64,000 nucleotides of DNA from Mycolicibacterium sarraceniae (GCF_010731875.1 NZ_AP022595.1:2418001-2482000), one strand, 5' to 3'. Shown: positions 51,291 through 62,469, counted from the first letter of the stretch. Made by a program: numbers and translations. The notes: generated by a model from the letters alone, not told the origin.

Positions 51291-51609
51291 CTGATCGGTT
51301 CTGTCCACGGCGACGATCCGCTGGCAGCCGCCGCGGCAGACGGTGCCGAGGTGTCGCAGTTCTTCCTCGGCAACCCGCGGCCATCCGGCCCGACGCGGCG
51401 ACCCAGCTCAACGCCTTCTGGCGCACCGCCGACCCATGTCCGGAGCGGGTGACAACGGTGGACGGACATGTGACGACGTCGATAGCTACCTGCCCCGGGC
51501 GCAACGTCGAGCTGATCACCGTGGCCGGTGGCGCGCACGACTGGCCATGGTTCGCGACGCAGCAGATCTGGGACCTCTTCGCCGCGCAGTCGGGCTGGGT
51601 CAGGCTTAG
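51291..51609 (+). pseudogene. Deletion scar: start of endonuclease IV (nfo) joined to end of an LpqP-like esterase
   Basis: From 51291 the frame reads LIGSVHGDDPLAAAAADGAE, then VSQFFLGNP. This is the N-terminus of endonuclease IV (MLIGSHVS...DPLAAA...VQxFLGNP), but the expected start codon just before it is GCG and HV has become VH. At about 51380 it gives way to another frame: NAFWRTADPCPERVTTVDG, then VELITVAGGAHDWPWF. This is the C-terminal part of a PHB-depolymerase-like lipoprotein esterase with the catalytic His in GGAHDWP. In M. tuberculosis, nfo (Rv0670) and lpqP (Rv0671) are adjacent in this position, so one deletion between them explains the scar. It is not expected to make a working protein. 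Confidence 0.7.
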
Positions 51610-51941
51610 GTCAGATACACCTTTCGTAGCGTCTCGGTCACCGTCCACACCGTTGTGGTCCCCTCCGCGAGGCGCACCACATCACCGGCGCCGAGGGTGA
51701 GCGTCGGACTGCCGTCGTCGAACTCGACGGTGGCCGCTCCACAGAGCACCACGAACAACTCGTCAGCCTCCACATCCCGCATCACTCCGGGCGTCATCTC
51801 CCACACCCCGACCTGCAGCCCGCCGAACTCACCGAGTTCGGCAACCCCGGTGTGGGGATCGCCGGTGACGGCCTGGTCGGCGGGTGCCGGCTCGTGCTCA
51901 AGCCACAAGGTGGCGGCGTGGACCTCAGAGTTCGACTTCAC
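51606..51941 (-). CDS. Cupin domain protein
   Basis: A 111-residue single-domain cupin. The strand pattern GVWEMTPGVMRDVEADELFV, VVLCGAATVEFDDG and LGAGDVVRLAEGTTTVWTV fits the small cupin_3/DUF861 group often linked to ureidoglycolate or amino-acid metabolism. Metal-binding His residues are sparse: Asp and Glu occupy the first motif. The GTG start at 51941 is divergent from the fadE8 gene. The 3' end touches the lpqP remnant. Function unknown. Confidence 0.75.
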   Translation of the reverse strand: MKSNSEVHAATLWLEHEPAPADQAVTGDPHTGVAELGEFGGLQVGVWEMTPGVMRDVEADELFVVLCGAATVEFDDGSPTLTLGAGDVVRLAEGTTTVWTVTETLRKVYLT

Positions 51942-52004
51942 CGTAACCAGCGTGCCATATTACCCATCTTGTGCAGTTGTCGGAAAAATGTAACAGTAGG
52001 TGCC

Positions 52005-53633
52005 ATGTCGGATACGCATGTCGTCACCAACCAGGTTCCACCGCTGGTGGACCACAACCCGGCGAGTTCACCGGTGCTGATCGAGGCTCTCATCCGAGAG
52101 GGTGGCCAATGGGGCGTCGACGAGGTCACCGAAGTTGGCGCGCTGTCGGGCAGCGTCCAGGCTCAGCGTTGGGGTGACCTGGCGGATCGGAATCAGCCGA
52201 TCCTGCACACCCACGACCGGTATGGTTACCGGATCGACGAGATCGAGTACGACCCGGCTTATCACGAGCTGATGCGCACGGCGATCGCCCACGGTTTGCA
52301 CGCCGCCCCGTGGGCCGACGATCGGCCAGGCACCCACGTGGTGCGCGCGGCGAAGATGGGCGTGTGGACTCCCGAGCCCGGTCACGTTTGTCCGATCTCG
52401 ATGACGTATGCCGTCGTCCCCGCGCTGCGCCACAACCCTGAGCTCGCCACGGTTTACGAGCCGCTGTTGACCAGCCGACTCTACGACCCCGCATTGACGA
52501 TGCCCGCCACCAAAGTCGGCATCACCGCTGGCATGTCGATGACCGAGAAGCAGGGCGGCTCCGACGTCCGGGCCGGTACCACCCAAGCCGTCCCCAACGG
52601 GGACGGCAGCTACACCATCACCGGGCACAAGTGGTTCACGTCCGCGGCGATGAGCGATATCTTCCTGGTCTTGGCGCAGGCGCCCGGCGGGCTGAGCTGT
52701 TTCATGCTGCCGCGGGTCCTGCCCGACGGCACGCGCAACCGAATGTTCTTGCAGCGCTTGAAGGACAAGCTGGGCAACCACGCCAACGCCTCCAGTGAGG
52801 TCGAATACGACGGTGCCATCGCATGGCTGGTGGGCGAGGAGGGCCGTGGGGTGCCCACCATCATCGAGATGGTCAACCTCACCCGCCTGGACTGCACCCT
52901 CGGCAGCGCCACCAGCATGCGCAGCGGACTGGCCCGCGCCGTGCATCACGCGCAGCATCGAAAGGCGTTCGGCGCCTACCTGATCGACCAGCCGCTGATG
53001 CGTAACGTGCTGGCCGACCTCGCCGTCGAAGCCGAGGCCGCCACTGTTATCGCGATGCGGATGGCGGGGGCCACCGATGCCGCCGTCCGTGGTGACGAAC
53101 GGGAGACACTGCTGCGCCGCATCGGCCTGGCCGCCGCCAAGTATTGGGTGTGTAAGCGGGCAACCCCACATGCCGGCGAGGCGATGGAATGTCTGGGCGG
53201 CAACGGCTATGCCGAGGAGTCCGGTATGCCGCGGCTCTACCGTGAGGCGCCGCTGATGGGCATCTGGGAAGGCTCGGGCAATGTCAGTGCGCTGGACACG
53301 TTGCGCGCCATGGCAACCCGGCCCGAATGTGTCGATGTCCTGTTCGACGAACTCGCCACCAGCTCCGGCCGAGACGTTCGACTCGACAGTCACGTCGCCG
53401 AGTTGCGGGCCGAGTTGGGGGATTTCGAGGCCATCGAGTACCGGGCGCGCAAGGTCACCGAGGACATCGCGTTGGCGCTGCAGGGTTCCCTGCTTGTTCG
53501 CCACGGCCACCCCGCGGTCGCCGAGGCGTTCCTGGCCACCCGGATGGGCGGTAACTGGGGCGGTGCGTTCGGCACGCTGCCGGCCGGGCTCGATCTCGCC
53601 CCGATCCTCGAGCGCTGCCTGGTCAAGGGATGA
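52005..53633 (+). CDS. fadE8: Acyl-CoA dehydrogenase, FadE8/AidB-like
   Basis: A 542-residue FAD enzyme of the AidB branch, positional match to Rv0672. MTEKQGGSDVRAGTTQA contributes to the flavin/substrate site, KWFTSAAMSDIFLVLAQ follows, and RLYREAPLMGIWEGSGNV is the C-terminal flavin-binding block. AidB-type members are larger than ordinary acyl-CoA dehydrogenases and may act in alkylation defence; FadE8 is usually assigned to beta-oxidation. The ATG at 52005 is chosen from the N-terminus MSDTHVVTNQVPPLVDHNPA; the frame is open to 51852. The stop overlaps echA4 by ATGA, beginning a coupled four-gene operon. Confidence 0.88.
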   Translation: MSDTHVVTNQVPPLVDHNPASSPVLIEALIREGGQWGVDEVTEVGALSGSVQAQRWGDLADRNQPILHTHDRYGYRIDEIEYDPAYHELMRTAIAHGLHAAPWADDRPGTHVVRAAKMGVWTPEPGHVCPISMTYAVVPALRHNPELATVYEPLLTSRLYDPALTMPATKVGITAGMSMTEKQGGSDVRAGTTQAVPNGDGSYTITGHKWFTSAAMSDIFLVLAQAPGGLSCFMLPRVLPDGTRNRMFLQRLKDKLGNHANASSEVEYDGAIAWLVGEEGRGVPTIIEMVNLTRLDCTLGSATSMRSGLARAVHHAQHRKAFGAYLIDQPLMRNVLADLAVEAEAATVIAMRMAGATDAAVRGDERETLLRRIGLAAAKYWVCKRATPHAGEAMECLGGNGYAEESGMPRLYREAPLMGIWEGSGNVSALDTLRAMATRPECVDVLFDELATSSGRDVRLDSHVAELRAELGDFEAIEYRARKVTEDIALALQGSLLVRHGHPAVAEAFLATRMGGNWGGAFGTLPAGLDLAPILERCLVKG

Positions 53634-54538
53634 CCGAACTCACGACGATGACCTATGAGGTCACCGATCGAGTCGCCCGCATCACCTTCAATCGGCCGGA
53701 TAAGGGCAACGCTATCGTCGCCGACACTCCGCTGGAGTTGGCGGCACTGGTCGAACGCGCCGACCTGGATCCGAAGGTGCACGTGATCCTGGTGTCGGGG
53801 CGCGGTGAGGGGTTCTGTGCTGGGTTCGACCTCGGTGCCTACGCCGACGGCTCGTCCTCGGCAGGCGGTGGCGATCGGCAGGGCAGCGTGCTCGACGGTA
53901 AGACGCAGGCGGTCAACCACCGGCCGGACCGGCCGTGGGACCCGATGACCGACTACCAGATGATGAGCCGGTTTGTGCGTGGCTTCTCCAGTCTGATGCA
54001 CGCCGACAAGCCGACGGTGGTCAAGATCCACGGCTACTGCGTGGCCGGCGGCACCGATATCGCGCTGCACGCCGATCAGGTGATCGCCGCGGCCGACGCC
54101 AAGATCGGTTACCCGCCCACCCGCGTGTGGGGGGTTCCGGCTGCGGGCCTGTGGGCGCACCGCCTTGGCGATCAGCGGGCCAAACGCCTTCTGCTGACTG
54201 GGGATTGCATTACCGGTGCGCAAGCCGCCGAGTGGGGTTTGGCGATCGAGGCACCCGAACCGGCCGATCTCGACGAGCGGACCGAGCGGCTCGTCGAGCG
54301 CATCGCGGCCGTGCCGGTCAACCAGCTGATCATGGTGAAGTTGGCCATGAACACCGCGCTATACCAGCAGGGTGTGGGGACCAGTCGCATGGTCAGCACC
54401 GTGTTCGACGGTATCGCCCGGCACACTCCGGAGGGGCACGCGTTTGTGGCTGACGCTCGCGCGCAGGGGTTCCGGGAGGCGGTACGTCATCGCGACGAAC
54501 CGTTCGGTGACTACGGGCGCCGCGCGTCGGGGGTGTGA
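53630..54538 (+). CDS. echA4: Enoyl-CoA hydratase/isomerase family protein, EchA4
   Basis: A 302-residue crotonase-fold protein. NRPDKGNAIV, the oxyanion-hole block GEGFCAGFDLGAYADG and VAGGTDIALHADQVIAAADA are present. An insertion of about 35 residues (DRQGSVLDGKTQAVNHRPD region) follows the first oxyanion block, as in EchA4. The Glu pair of classical hydratases is not evident in the GTDIAL segment, so the reaction may differ. ATG 53630 overlaps the fadE8 stop and its own stop overlaps the PaaX-like gene. Confidence 0.85.
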   Translation: MTELTTMTYEVTDRVARITFNRPDKGNAIVADTPLELAALVERADLDPKVHVILVSGRGEGFCAGFDLGAYADGSSSAGGGDRQGSVLDGKTQAVNHRPDRPWDPMTDYQMMSRFVRGFSSLMHADKPTVVKIHGYCVAGGTDIALHADQVIAAADAKIGYPPTRVWGVPAAGLWAHRLGDQRAKRLLLTGDCITGAQAAEWGLAIEAPEPADLDERTERLVERIAAVPVNQLIMVKLAMNTALYQQGVGTSRMVSTVFDGIARHTPEGHAFVADARAQGFREAVRHRDEPFGDYGRRASGV

Positions 54539-55275
54539 GCGTGCCGCAATCGCTGGCCAAGATGACCGCCCGTTCGGTGGTGCTCAGCGTCTTGCTCGGT
54601 GCACATCCGGCGTGGGCGACCTCGGCGGAATTATTGCGACTGACATCGGATTTCGGCATCCGCGAACAAACCGTGCGGGTGGCGCTGACCCGGATGGTCG
54701 CCGCCGGCGACCTGGTGCGCTCAGACGACGGCTACCGGCTCTCCGACCGGCTGCTCAACCGCCAGCGCCGTCAGGACGGCGCTCTCTACCCGCGCACCCG
54801 TGACTGGGACGGCAGTTGGATCACCGTGGTCGTCACCGCAGTCGGCATGGATGCCCGGACGCGCGCTACACTGCGAAACACGTTGCAGATCAAGCGATTC
54901 GGTGAACTGAGGGAGGGTGTCTGGCTGCGGCCGGACAATCTCGACGACGAGTTGCCCGCCGAAGTCGCCAACCGGGGACGGGTGCTGCGCGCCCGCGACG
55001 CCGATCCGGTCGAGCTGACCCAGGTCTTATGGGATCTCGCCGGATGGGTGAGTACCGGTGATCGGCTGCTGGACGATATGGCCGCGGCCCGCGACGTTCC
55101 GGGACGGTTCCGCGCGGCCGCGGGCATGGTGCGACATCTGCTCACCGATCAGGTGCTGCCCACGGAACTGCTGCCGGTGCACTGGCCAGGGACCGAGCTT
55201 CGAAAGGCTTACGCAGACTTCGCCGCGGAACTGGGTGCGCGGCGGGATGAGGAACGACTGGTGGAGGCGAAATGA
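54535..55275 (+). CDS. PaaX family transcriptional regulator
   Basis: A 246-residue PaaX-like repressor (Rv0674 position). The N-terminal winged helix (TARSVVLSVLLGAHPAWATS then LLRLTSDFGIREQTVRVALT) is followed by DGSWITVVVTA and FRAAAGMVRHLLTDQVLP in the C-terminal domain. PaaX proteins sense acyl-CoA such as phenylacetyl-CoA, which fits a gene inside a fadE-ech operon. GTG 54535 overlaps echA4 by four bases and the stop overlaps echA5 by ATGA. Confidence 0.85.
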   Translation: MSVPQSLAKMTARSVVLSVLLGAHPAWATSAELLRLTSDFGIREQTVRVALTRMVAAGDLVRSDDGYRLSDRLLNRQRRQDGALYPRTRDWDGSWITVVVTAVGMDARTRATLRNTLQIKRFGELREGVWLRPDNLDDELPAEVANRGRVLRARDADPVELTQVLWDLAGWVSTGDRLLDDMAAARDVPGRFRAAAGMVRHLLTDQVLPTELLPVHWPGTELRKAYADFAAELGARRDEERLVEAK

Positions 55276-56030
55276 CGGTACGGGTAGAGAAGAGCGGACC
55301 CGTGACGACGGTGATCCTGGACCGCCCCCAGGCGCGCAATGCCGTCGACGGCCCCACCGCCATGGCGCTGTTCCACGCCTTCGAGGAATTCGACCAGGAC
55401 GAGTCGGCATCGGTGGCCGTGCTCTGGGGTGATCACGGAACCTTCTGCGCCGGAGCCGATCTCAAGGCGATTGGCACGCCCGACTCCAACCCCACCCATC
55501 GAAGTGGCCCCGGGCCGATGGGGCCCAGCCGCATGGTGTTGTCCAAGCCCGTGATCGCCGCGGTCAGCGGCTACGCGGTGGCCGGCGGCCTTGAGCTGGC
55601 GTTGTGGTGTGACCTGCGGGTCGCCGAGCAAGACGCGGTGTTCGGGGTCTTCTGTCGCCGGTGGGGGGTTCCGCTGATCGACGGCGGCACGGTGCGACTA
55701 CCCCGGCTCATCGGGCACAGCCGGGCGATGGACCTGATTCTGACCGGCCGCGCCGTCGACGCCGACGAGGCGCTCGCGATCGGCCTGGCCAGCCGGGTGG
55801 TGCCCACCGGGCAGGCCCGCCAGGCCGCCGAGGACTTGGCGGCCGAGCTGGCCCAACTACCGCAGCTGTGTCTGCGTTCGGATCGCCTGTCGATGCTCAA
55901 CCAATGGGGGCAATCCGAAGCCGAGGCCATGGACTTCGAGTTCGCCAGCCTGTCGCGGGTGGCCGCCGAGGCATTGGCTGGGGCACAACGATTCGCCAAG
56001 GGCGCCGGTCGACACGGTGCCGCCAACTGA
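55272..56030 (+). CDS. echA5: Enoyl-CoA hydratase, EchA5
   Basis: A 252-residue crotonase. DRPQARNAVDGPTAMAL, HGTFCAGADLKAIG for the first oxyanion hole, AVAGGLELALWCDLRV with the first Glu (GLELAL), and RRWGVPLIDGGTVRLPRLIG for the second catalytic region are typical. It likely hydrates a trans-2-enoyl-CoA. The last gene of the coupled fadE8-echA4-paaX-echA5 operon; the following 238 bases contain no confident gene before the convergent lipoprotein gene. Confidence 0.88.
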   Translation: MTVRVEKSGPVTTVILDRPQARNAVDGPTAMALFHAFEEFDQDESASVAVLWGDHGTFCAGADLKAIGTPDSNPTHRSGPGPMGPSRMVLSKPVIAAVSGYAVAGGLELALWCDLRVAEQDAVFGVFCRRWGVPLIDGGTVRLPRLIGHSRAMDLILTGRAVDADEALAIGLASRVVPTGQARQAAEDLAAELAQLPQLCLRSDRLSMLNQWGQSEAEAMDFEFASLSRVAAEALAGAQRFAKGAGRHGAAN

Positions 56031-56268
56031 ACTCTGAAGCGCTTCGCCTGGCCCAGGGCCGCGGTGACGACATCCGGGTCATCGACGCCGACGACATGGT
56101 CTTTGGCACACTCGACTTCGGGGGTCTGACGGCCGACGTGTGTCACTTGTCCTACGGGACAGACTGTCCTGCGGCACAGACTTCCGTCACTGGCGCCCAC
56201 AGATGTTCCGTCATGGTCTGCCATGGCACCACGTGGGCGTCGTTCATGAGTATGCAGCCTGCTCCAGC

Positions 56269-56667
56269 TCACATCTTGTTGAGCGTGTTGCCCGACCCGA
56301 GGTTGTTGACCTTCGGGTCGCCCGTGTAGCTGATGGTGTTGTTGAGGCCGACGACAGAGAGTTCCTTGTCGATCTGGTTGAACGTGATCTTGTTGTCGGC
56401 GCCGCCGATGTTCACCGAGGCGCACGAGCCCTTGACCGTCAGGGTGTTGTTCGAGCCCCCGACGTTGAGTGACTTGCCGTCGGCGCAGTCGATCTCCGCG
56501 GTGGTGCCGAACGAGCCGTAGTTGATGGTGTTACCCACCTCTACCTGGGCTCCCGACTCGCCGGCCGTAGCCGTGGGGGACTTGGAGTCCGTACTGGTGG
56601 ATCCGCAGCCGGCCAGGGCAAGGGCAGCAAGAACGCCGACGCCGGCGATGAGGGTCGGGGAGTGCAT
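56269..56667 (-). CDS. DUF3060 lipoprotein
   Basis: A 132-residue predicted lipoprotein. The signal peptide IAGVGVLAALALAGCGS carries a lipobox LAGC with the acylated Cys near residue 21. The mature part has the DUF3060 pattern of short Asn-rich beta repeats: NNTLTVKGSCASVNIGGADN, NKITFNQIDK and NNTISYTGDP. Two Cys (CADG, GSCAS) may pair. Such proteins are common small envelope lipoproteins of unknown role in mycobacteria. ATG 56667 has AAGGAAAT upstream. The frame continues upstream to 56850 with a TVSYKCGEPSP segment that looks like the tail of a second DUF3060 protein. Confidence 0.8.
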   Translation of the reverse strand: MHSPTLIAGVGVLAALALAGCGSTSTDSKSPTATAGESGAQVEVGNTINYGSFGTTAEIDCADGKSLNVGGSNNTLTVKGSCASVNIGGADNKITFNQIDKELSVVGLNNTISYTGDPKVNNLGSGNTLNKM

Positions 56668-56887
56668 CAGTATTTCCTTAGGGGAGGGTTCGCCGCACTT
56701 GTACGAGACCGTCTGATCCCAGCCGTACACCGTGATGTCATTGACGACGTTATCCGCCATGACCGTGTTCGACGACCTCTGGGTGGTCACCGATGTGCGT
56801 CTGTTTCCATCCAACCCGAGTTGGAGCCCGCGCGGTGGTACCTCGGTCAACTAGAGTTCTTCGTCGATCACCATTGAAGGGCTTGTG

Positions 56888-57526
56888 ATGACATTTCAGC
56901 CGGAACCGGACTCGGCGGGTGGCCGGCCGCGTCCCGGCAGCCGACCCGCCGCCAGGTCCACCAAACTCAGTCGCGAGGTCATCGTCAACGCGGCGCTGAC
57001 GTTCCTGGACCGCGAGGGCTGGGATGGGCTGACCATCAATGCCTTGGCCACCCAGCTGGGCACCAAAGGCCCCTCGCTATACAACCACGTGCACAGCCTC
57101 GAGGACCTGCGCCGGACGGTCCGTATGCACGTCATCGACGACATTTTGCAGATGCTCTCGACGGTCGGGCAGGGCCGCGTACGCGACGACGCCGTGATGG
57201 CGATGGCGAGCGCTTACCGCAGCTACGCCCACCACCATCCGGGTCGCTATTCGGCCTTCACCCGCATGCCGCTGGGCGGTGACGATCCCGAGTACACGGC
57301 CGCGTCGCACGCCGCCGCGGCTCCGGTCATCGAGGTCTTGACCTCCTACGGACTGGATGGGGATGATGCGTTCTACTCCGCGCTGGAGTTTTGGGCGGCG
57401 CTGCACGGCTTCGTTCTGCTGGAGATGACCGGCGTGATGGACGACGTCGACACCGACGCAGTGTTCTCCGACATGGTGCTGCGGCTGGCCACAGGCATGG
57501 CGCGGCGTGACAGCGCGCTCGGCTGA
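56888..57526 (+). CDS. TetR/AcrR family transcriptional regulator
   Basis: A 212-residue regulator at the Rv0681 position. After a disordered Pro/Arg-rich N-terminus, the DNA-binding helices read SREVIVNAALTFLDREGWDG, LTINALATQLGTKGPSLYNH and VHSLEDLRRTVR. The C-terminal half, with AFYSALEFWAALHGFVLLEM, fits the TetR_C WHG-type domain. The ATG at 56888 follows AAGGGCTT; a GTG at 56885 is an alternative. It is divergent from the lipoprotein gene with a gap of about 220 bases and may regulate that gene, though the str operon follows it. Confidence 0.87.
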   Translation: MTFQPEPDSAGGRPRPGSRPAARSTKLSREVIVNAALTFLDREGWDGLTINALATQLGTKGPSLYNHVHSLEDLRRTVRMHVIDDILQMLSTVGQGRVRDDAVMAMASAYRSYAHHHPGRYSAFTRMPLGGDDPEYTAASHAAAAPVIEVLTSYGLDGDDAFYSALEFWAALHGFVLLEMTGVMDDVDTDAVFSDMVLRLATGMARRDSALG

Positions 57527-57615
57527 ACCCATTACGGAGCGCCGATAACGGAGGGCGTCGGGAACCGATGCCGACATTCCCGTGTTGACCTGCAGTAAGG
57601 CGCCGTACACCGAGT

Positions 57616-57644
57616 TTGGAGGGGCGTGCCCCGCCTGGTATCGT
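57616..57644 (+). promoter_or_regulatory. Probable sigma-A promoter of the rpsL operon
   Basis: TTGGAG at 57616-57621 and TATCGT at 57639-57644 have 17-base spacing. The predicted start near 57651 leaves a leader of about 195 bases before rpsL. The 321-base gap between the TetR gene and rpsL holds no other gene. Confidence 0.55.
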
Positions 57645-57847
57645 AGAAGCTCGTGCCTGGCCGATAGGGGCGCAAGCGGGGACGCATGCGCGCACGCCGG
57701 GCAAATTCGCATGTCCAGTATGCATCGGATTGACCTGGTGCGCAGTGCTTGCGACACGCCCGGCAGCGGGGTACGCGGCGGGGCGAAAACAGCAGTACAG
57801 AGACGTGAACACCGCCGAAAGACGGACGAGAGATAGAAAGCCGGTAG

Positions 57848-58222
57848 ATGCCAACCATTCAGCAGCTGGTCCGCAAGGGCCGCACCGACAAGGTCGCCAA
57901 GGTGAAGACCGCGGCCCTCAAGGGCAGCCCGCAGCGCCGCGGCGTGTGCACCCGCGTGTACACAACCACGCCGAAGAAGCCGAACTCGGCACTTCGCAAG
58001 GTGGCGCGCGTGAAGCTGACGACCGGCGTCGAGGTCACCGCCTACATCCCGGGCGAAGGCCACAACCTGCAGGAGCACTCGATGGTGCTGGTGCGCGGCG
58101 GCCGTGTGAAGGACCTCCCCGGCGTTCGCTACAAGATCATCCGCGGTTCGCTGGACACCCAGGGTGTCAAGAACCGCAAGCAGGCCCGTAGCCGTTACGG
58201 CGCGAAGAAGGAGAAGAGCTAA
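57848..58222 (+). CDS. rpsL: 30S ribosomal protein S12
   Basis: A 124-residue decoding-centre protein. [38 protein letters not shown] and [18 protein letters not shown] are all conserved. Lys43 and Lys88, the classical streptomycin-resistance positions, are wild type. ATG 57848 is preceded by AGAAAGCCGGTAG. The stop shares a base with the rpsG start (TAATG). Confidence 0.97.
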   Translation: MPTIQQLVRKGRTDKVAKVKTAALKGSPQRRGVCTRVYTTTPKKPNSALRKVARVKLTTGVEVTAYIPGEGHNLQEHSMVLVRGGRVKDLPGVRYKIIRGSLDTQGVKNRKQARSRYGAKKEKS

Positions 58223-58692
58223 TGCCGCGCAAGGGCCCCGCACCCAAGCGTCCGCTCGTCAACGATCCGGTCTACGGGTCGCAGCTGGTCACCCAGCTGG
58301 TCAACAAGGTGCTGCTGGACGGGAAGAAATCCCTGGCCGAGCGCATTGTTTATGGTGCGCTGGAGCAGGCTCGTGACAAGACCGGCACCGATCCGGTCGT
58401 CACCCTGAAGCGCGCTCTGGACAACGTCAAGCCCGCCCTCGAGGTGCGCAGCCGTCGTGTCGGTGGCGCCACCTATCAGGTGCCGGTCGAGGTTCGTCCC
58501 GATCGCTCGACCACGCTGGCCCTGCGCTGGCTGGTCAGCTTTTCCAAGGCGCGCCGCGAGAAGACCATGGTCGAGCGGCTGGCCAACGAGATCCTCGACG
58601 CCAGCAATGGCCTGGGTGCCGCCGTCAAGCGGCGAGAGGACACCCACAAGATGGCCGAGGCGAACCGGGCCTTCGCGCACTACCGCTGGTGA
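58222..58692 (+). CDS. rpsG: 30S ribosomal protein S7
   Basis: A 156-residue head protein of the small subunit that nucleates 16S 3'-domain assembly. [55 protein letters not shown] and the C-terminal [13 protein letters not shown] are typical full-length features. Its start overlaps the rpsL stop; fusA follows after 88 bases. Confidence 0.97.
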   Translation: MPRKGPAPKRPLVNDPVYGSQLVTQLVNKVLLDGKKSLAERIVYGALEQARDKTGTDPVVTLKRALDNVKPALEVRSRRVGGATYQVPVEVRPDRSTTLALRWLVSFSKARREKTMVERLANEILDASNGLGAAVKRREDTHKMAEANRAFAHYRW

Positions 58693-58780
58693 TTGCACGT
58701 CGCCGCGGGCACGCGAACCGGCTGCGCGCGGCGGCCACTAAATACACCGAACTGAGAACCGAAAGAGTGGGAATTTAGCC

Positions 58781-60883
58781 GTGGCACAGGACGTGCTGAC
58801 TGACCTGAACAAGGTCCGCAACATCGGCATCATGGCGCACATCGATGCCGGCAAGACGACGACGACCGAGCGCATCCTCTTCTACACCGGTATCTCGTAC
58901 AAGATCGGTGAGGTGCACGACGGTGCCGCCACGATGGACTGGATGGAGCAGGAGCAGGAGCGGGGTATCACCATCACCTCGGCTGCGACCACCTGCTTCT
59001 GGAACGACAACCAGATCAACATCATCGACACCCCCGGCCACGTCGACTTCACCGTCGAGGTAGAGCGCTCGCTGCGTGTGCTGGACGGTGCCGTCGCCGT
59101 CTTCGACGGCAAGGAAGGTGTGGAGCCGCAGTCCGAGCAGGTCTGGCGCCAGGCCGACAAGTACGACGTCCCACGCATCTGCTTCGTCAACAAGATGGAC
59201 AAGCTGGGGGCTGACTTCTACTTCTCGGTGCAGACCATGAAGGATCGCCTCGGCGCGAACGTGGTCCCGATCCAGCTGCCGATCGGTTCCGAAGGTGACT
59301 TCGAGGGCATTGTCGACCTGGTTGAGATGAAGGCCAAGGTCTGGCGCGGCGAGACGAAGCTCGGTGAGAAGTACGACGTCGTCGACATCCCGGCCGACCT
59401 GCAGGAGAAGGCCGAGGAGTTTCGCACCGCGATGATCGAGGCCATCGCCGAGACCGACGACGACCTGATGGAAAAGTACCTGGGTGGCGAAGAGCTCACG
59501 ATCGACGAGATCAAGGCCGGTCTGCGCAAGCTGACTGTCACCAGCGCCGGCTACCCGGTGCTGTGCGGTTCCGCGTTCAAGAACAAGGGCGTGCAGCCCA
59601 TGCTCGACGCGGTCATCGACTACCTGCCGACCCCGCTGGACGTCGCGGCCGCCGAAGGCCACCGCCCGGGCAAGGAAGACGAGATCGTCCTGCGCAAGCC
59701 GTCGGCGGCCGAGCCGTTCTCCGGGCTGGCGTTCAAGGTTGCCACGCATCCGTTCTTCGGCAAGCTGACCTACGTCCGGGTGTACTCGGGCAAGGTCGAC
59801 TCCGGCGCGCAGGTCATCAACTCGACCAAGGGCAAGAAGGAGCGGCTGGGCAAGCTGTTCCAGATGCACTCCAACAAGGAGAATCCAGTCGAGACGGCGT
59901 CCGCCGGCCATATCTACGCGGTCATTGGACTCAAGGACACCACCACCGGTGACACCCTGAGTGATCTGAATGACCAGGTCGTGCTGGAGTCGATGACGTT
60001 CCCGGATCCGGTCATCCAGGTCGCCATCGAGCCCAAGACCAAGAGTGACCAGGAGAAGCTGTCCCTGGCCATCCAGAAGCTGGCCGAGGAAGACCCGACC
60101 TTCAAGGTCAACCAGGACCACGAGACCGGCCAGACCATCATCGGTGGCATGGGCGAGCTCCACCTGGACATCCTGGTCGACCGCATGCGGCGCGAGTTCA
60201 AGGTCGAGGCCAACGTCGGTAAGCCGCAGGTGGCCTACAAGGAGACCATCAAGCGGGCCGTCGACAAGGTCGAGTTCACCCACAAGAAGCAGACCGGTGG
60301 TTCCGGCCAGTTCGCGAAGGTCCTGGTCAGCATCGAGCCGTTCGTCGGCGAAGACGGCGCAACCTACGAGTTCGAGAACAAGGTCACCGGTGGCCGCATC
60401 CCGCGCGAGTACATCCCGTCGGTGGATGCCGGCGCCCAGGACGCCATGCAGTACGGCGTGCTCGCCGGCTATCCGTTGGTGAACCTGAAGCTGATCCTGC
60501 TCGACGGTGCGTACCACGACGTCGACTCGTCGGAAATGGCGTTCAAGATCGCCGGCTCTCAGGTGCTGAAGAAGGCTGCGGCGCAAGCGCAGCCGGCCAT
60601 CCTGGAACCGATCATGGCCGTCGAGGTCACCACCCCCGAGGATTACATGGGTGACGTGATCGGCGACCTGAACTCCCGCCGTGGTCAGATCCAGGCCATG
60701 GAAGAGCGCAGCGGTGCGCGCGTCGTCAAGGCGCAGGTGCCGCTGTCGGAGATGTTCGGCTATGTCGGCGACCTTCGGTCGAGGACGCAGGGCCGGGCTA
60801 ATTACTCCATGGTGTTCGACTCGTACGCCGAAGTTCCGGCGAACGTGTCGAAGGAGATCATCGCGAAGGCGACGGGTCAGTAA
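58781..60883 (+). CDS. fusA: Elongation factor G
   Basis: A 700-residue translocation GTPase. G1 [16 protein letters not shown], the switch I region [20 protein letters not shown]3 DTPGHVDF, G4 NKMDKLGAD, and domains III-V through [14 protein letters not shown] and [13 protein letters not shown] are in place. The GTG start at 58781 follows GAAAGAGTGGGAATTTAGCC. Part of the str operon; tuf follows 88 bases later. Confidence 0.97.
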   Translation: MAQDVLTDLNKVRNIGIMAHIDAGKTTTTERILFYTGISYKIGEVHDGAATMDWMEQEQERGITITSAATTCFWNDNQINIIDTPGHVDFTVEVERSLRVLDGAVAVFDGKEGVEPQSEQVWRQADKYDVPRICFVNKMDKLGADFYFSVQTMKDRLGANVVPIQLPIGSEGDFEGIVDLVEMKAKVWRGETKLGEKYDVVDIPADLQEKAEEFRTAMIEAIAETDDDLMEKYLGGEELTIDEIKAGLRKLTVTSAGYPVLCGSAFKNKGVQPMLDAVIDYLPTPLDVAAAEGHRPGKEDEIVLRKPSAAEPFSGLAFKVATHPFFGKLTYVRVYSGKVDSGAQVINSTKGKKERLGKLFQMHSNKENPVETASAGHIYAVIGLKDTTTGDTLSDLNDQVVLESMTFPDPVIQVAIEPKTKSDQEKLSLAIQKLAEEDPTFKVNQDHETGQTIIGGMGELHLDILVDRMRREFKVEANVGKPQVAYKETIKRAVDKVEFTHKKQTGGSGQFAKVLVSIEPFVGEDGATYEFENKVTGGRIPREYIPSVDAGAQDAMQYGVLAGYPLVNLKLILLDGAYHDVDSSEMAFKIAGSQVLKKAAAQAQPAILEPIMAVEVTTPEDYMGDVIGDLNSRRGQIQAMEERSGARVVKAQVPLSEMFGYVGDLRSRTQGRANYSMVFDSYAEVPANVSKEIIAKATGQ

Positions 60884-60971
60884 TCCGTTGCTCTGGCAAC
60901 ACAACTGAAAACAATTTCTACCCAGCACATCTGCTTAACCAAAGCAACAACAAGTCCAGGAGGACACAGAA

Positions 60972-62162
<1,191 letters not shown>

Positions 62163-62180
62163 TCTGAACTAGTACCGCGG

Positions 62181-62212
62181 AAGCGGCGCTCACCTTCGGG
62201 TGGGCGCCGCTT
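62181..62212 (+). terminator. Intrinsic terminator of the str operon
   Basis: AAGCGGCGCTCACC (62181-62194) pairs, with wobbles, to GGTGGGCGCCGCTT (62199-62212), followed by a TTTTTCG run. It closes rpsL-rpsG-fusA-tuf. The next 257 bases to the KstR-like box show no confident gene; the short frames there are compositional. Confidence 0.85.
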
Positions 62213-62469
62213 TTTCGTGTGTCCGAGCCCGGCTCATGCCCTCGATACGGTGCTACGCTTCGGCATCTCACACAGGGGCAGGTGGACGACAGCGAATTCG
62301 AGCCGCGGGCGTCCCCGCCGTCGATTCTGATCGTCGGCGTGGGTGTGGTCGTCGCGGCGGCGCTGGGCCGCGGCGCGCTCCGGGTGGCGGCGGCCACTGC
62401 ACGAGCTGCCGGATCATTCGGGATCCGGTCGCCTACTGAGCCCACTCACTCACCGCCTCCGGCGGTTCC

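Noticed and set aside
56031..56268. Open stretch after echA5 reading DADDMVFGTLDFGGLTADV
   Set aside because: It looks somewhat gene-like but has no start of its own and no family I can name; left as unassigned sequence.
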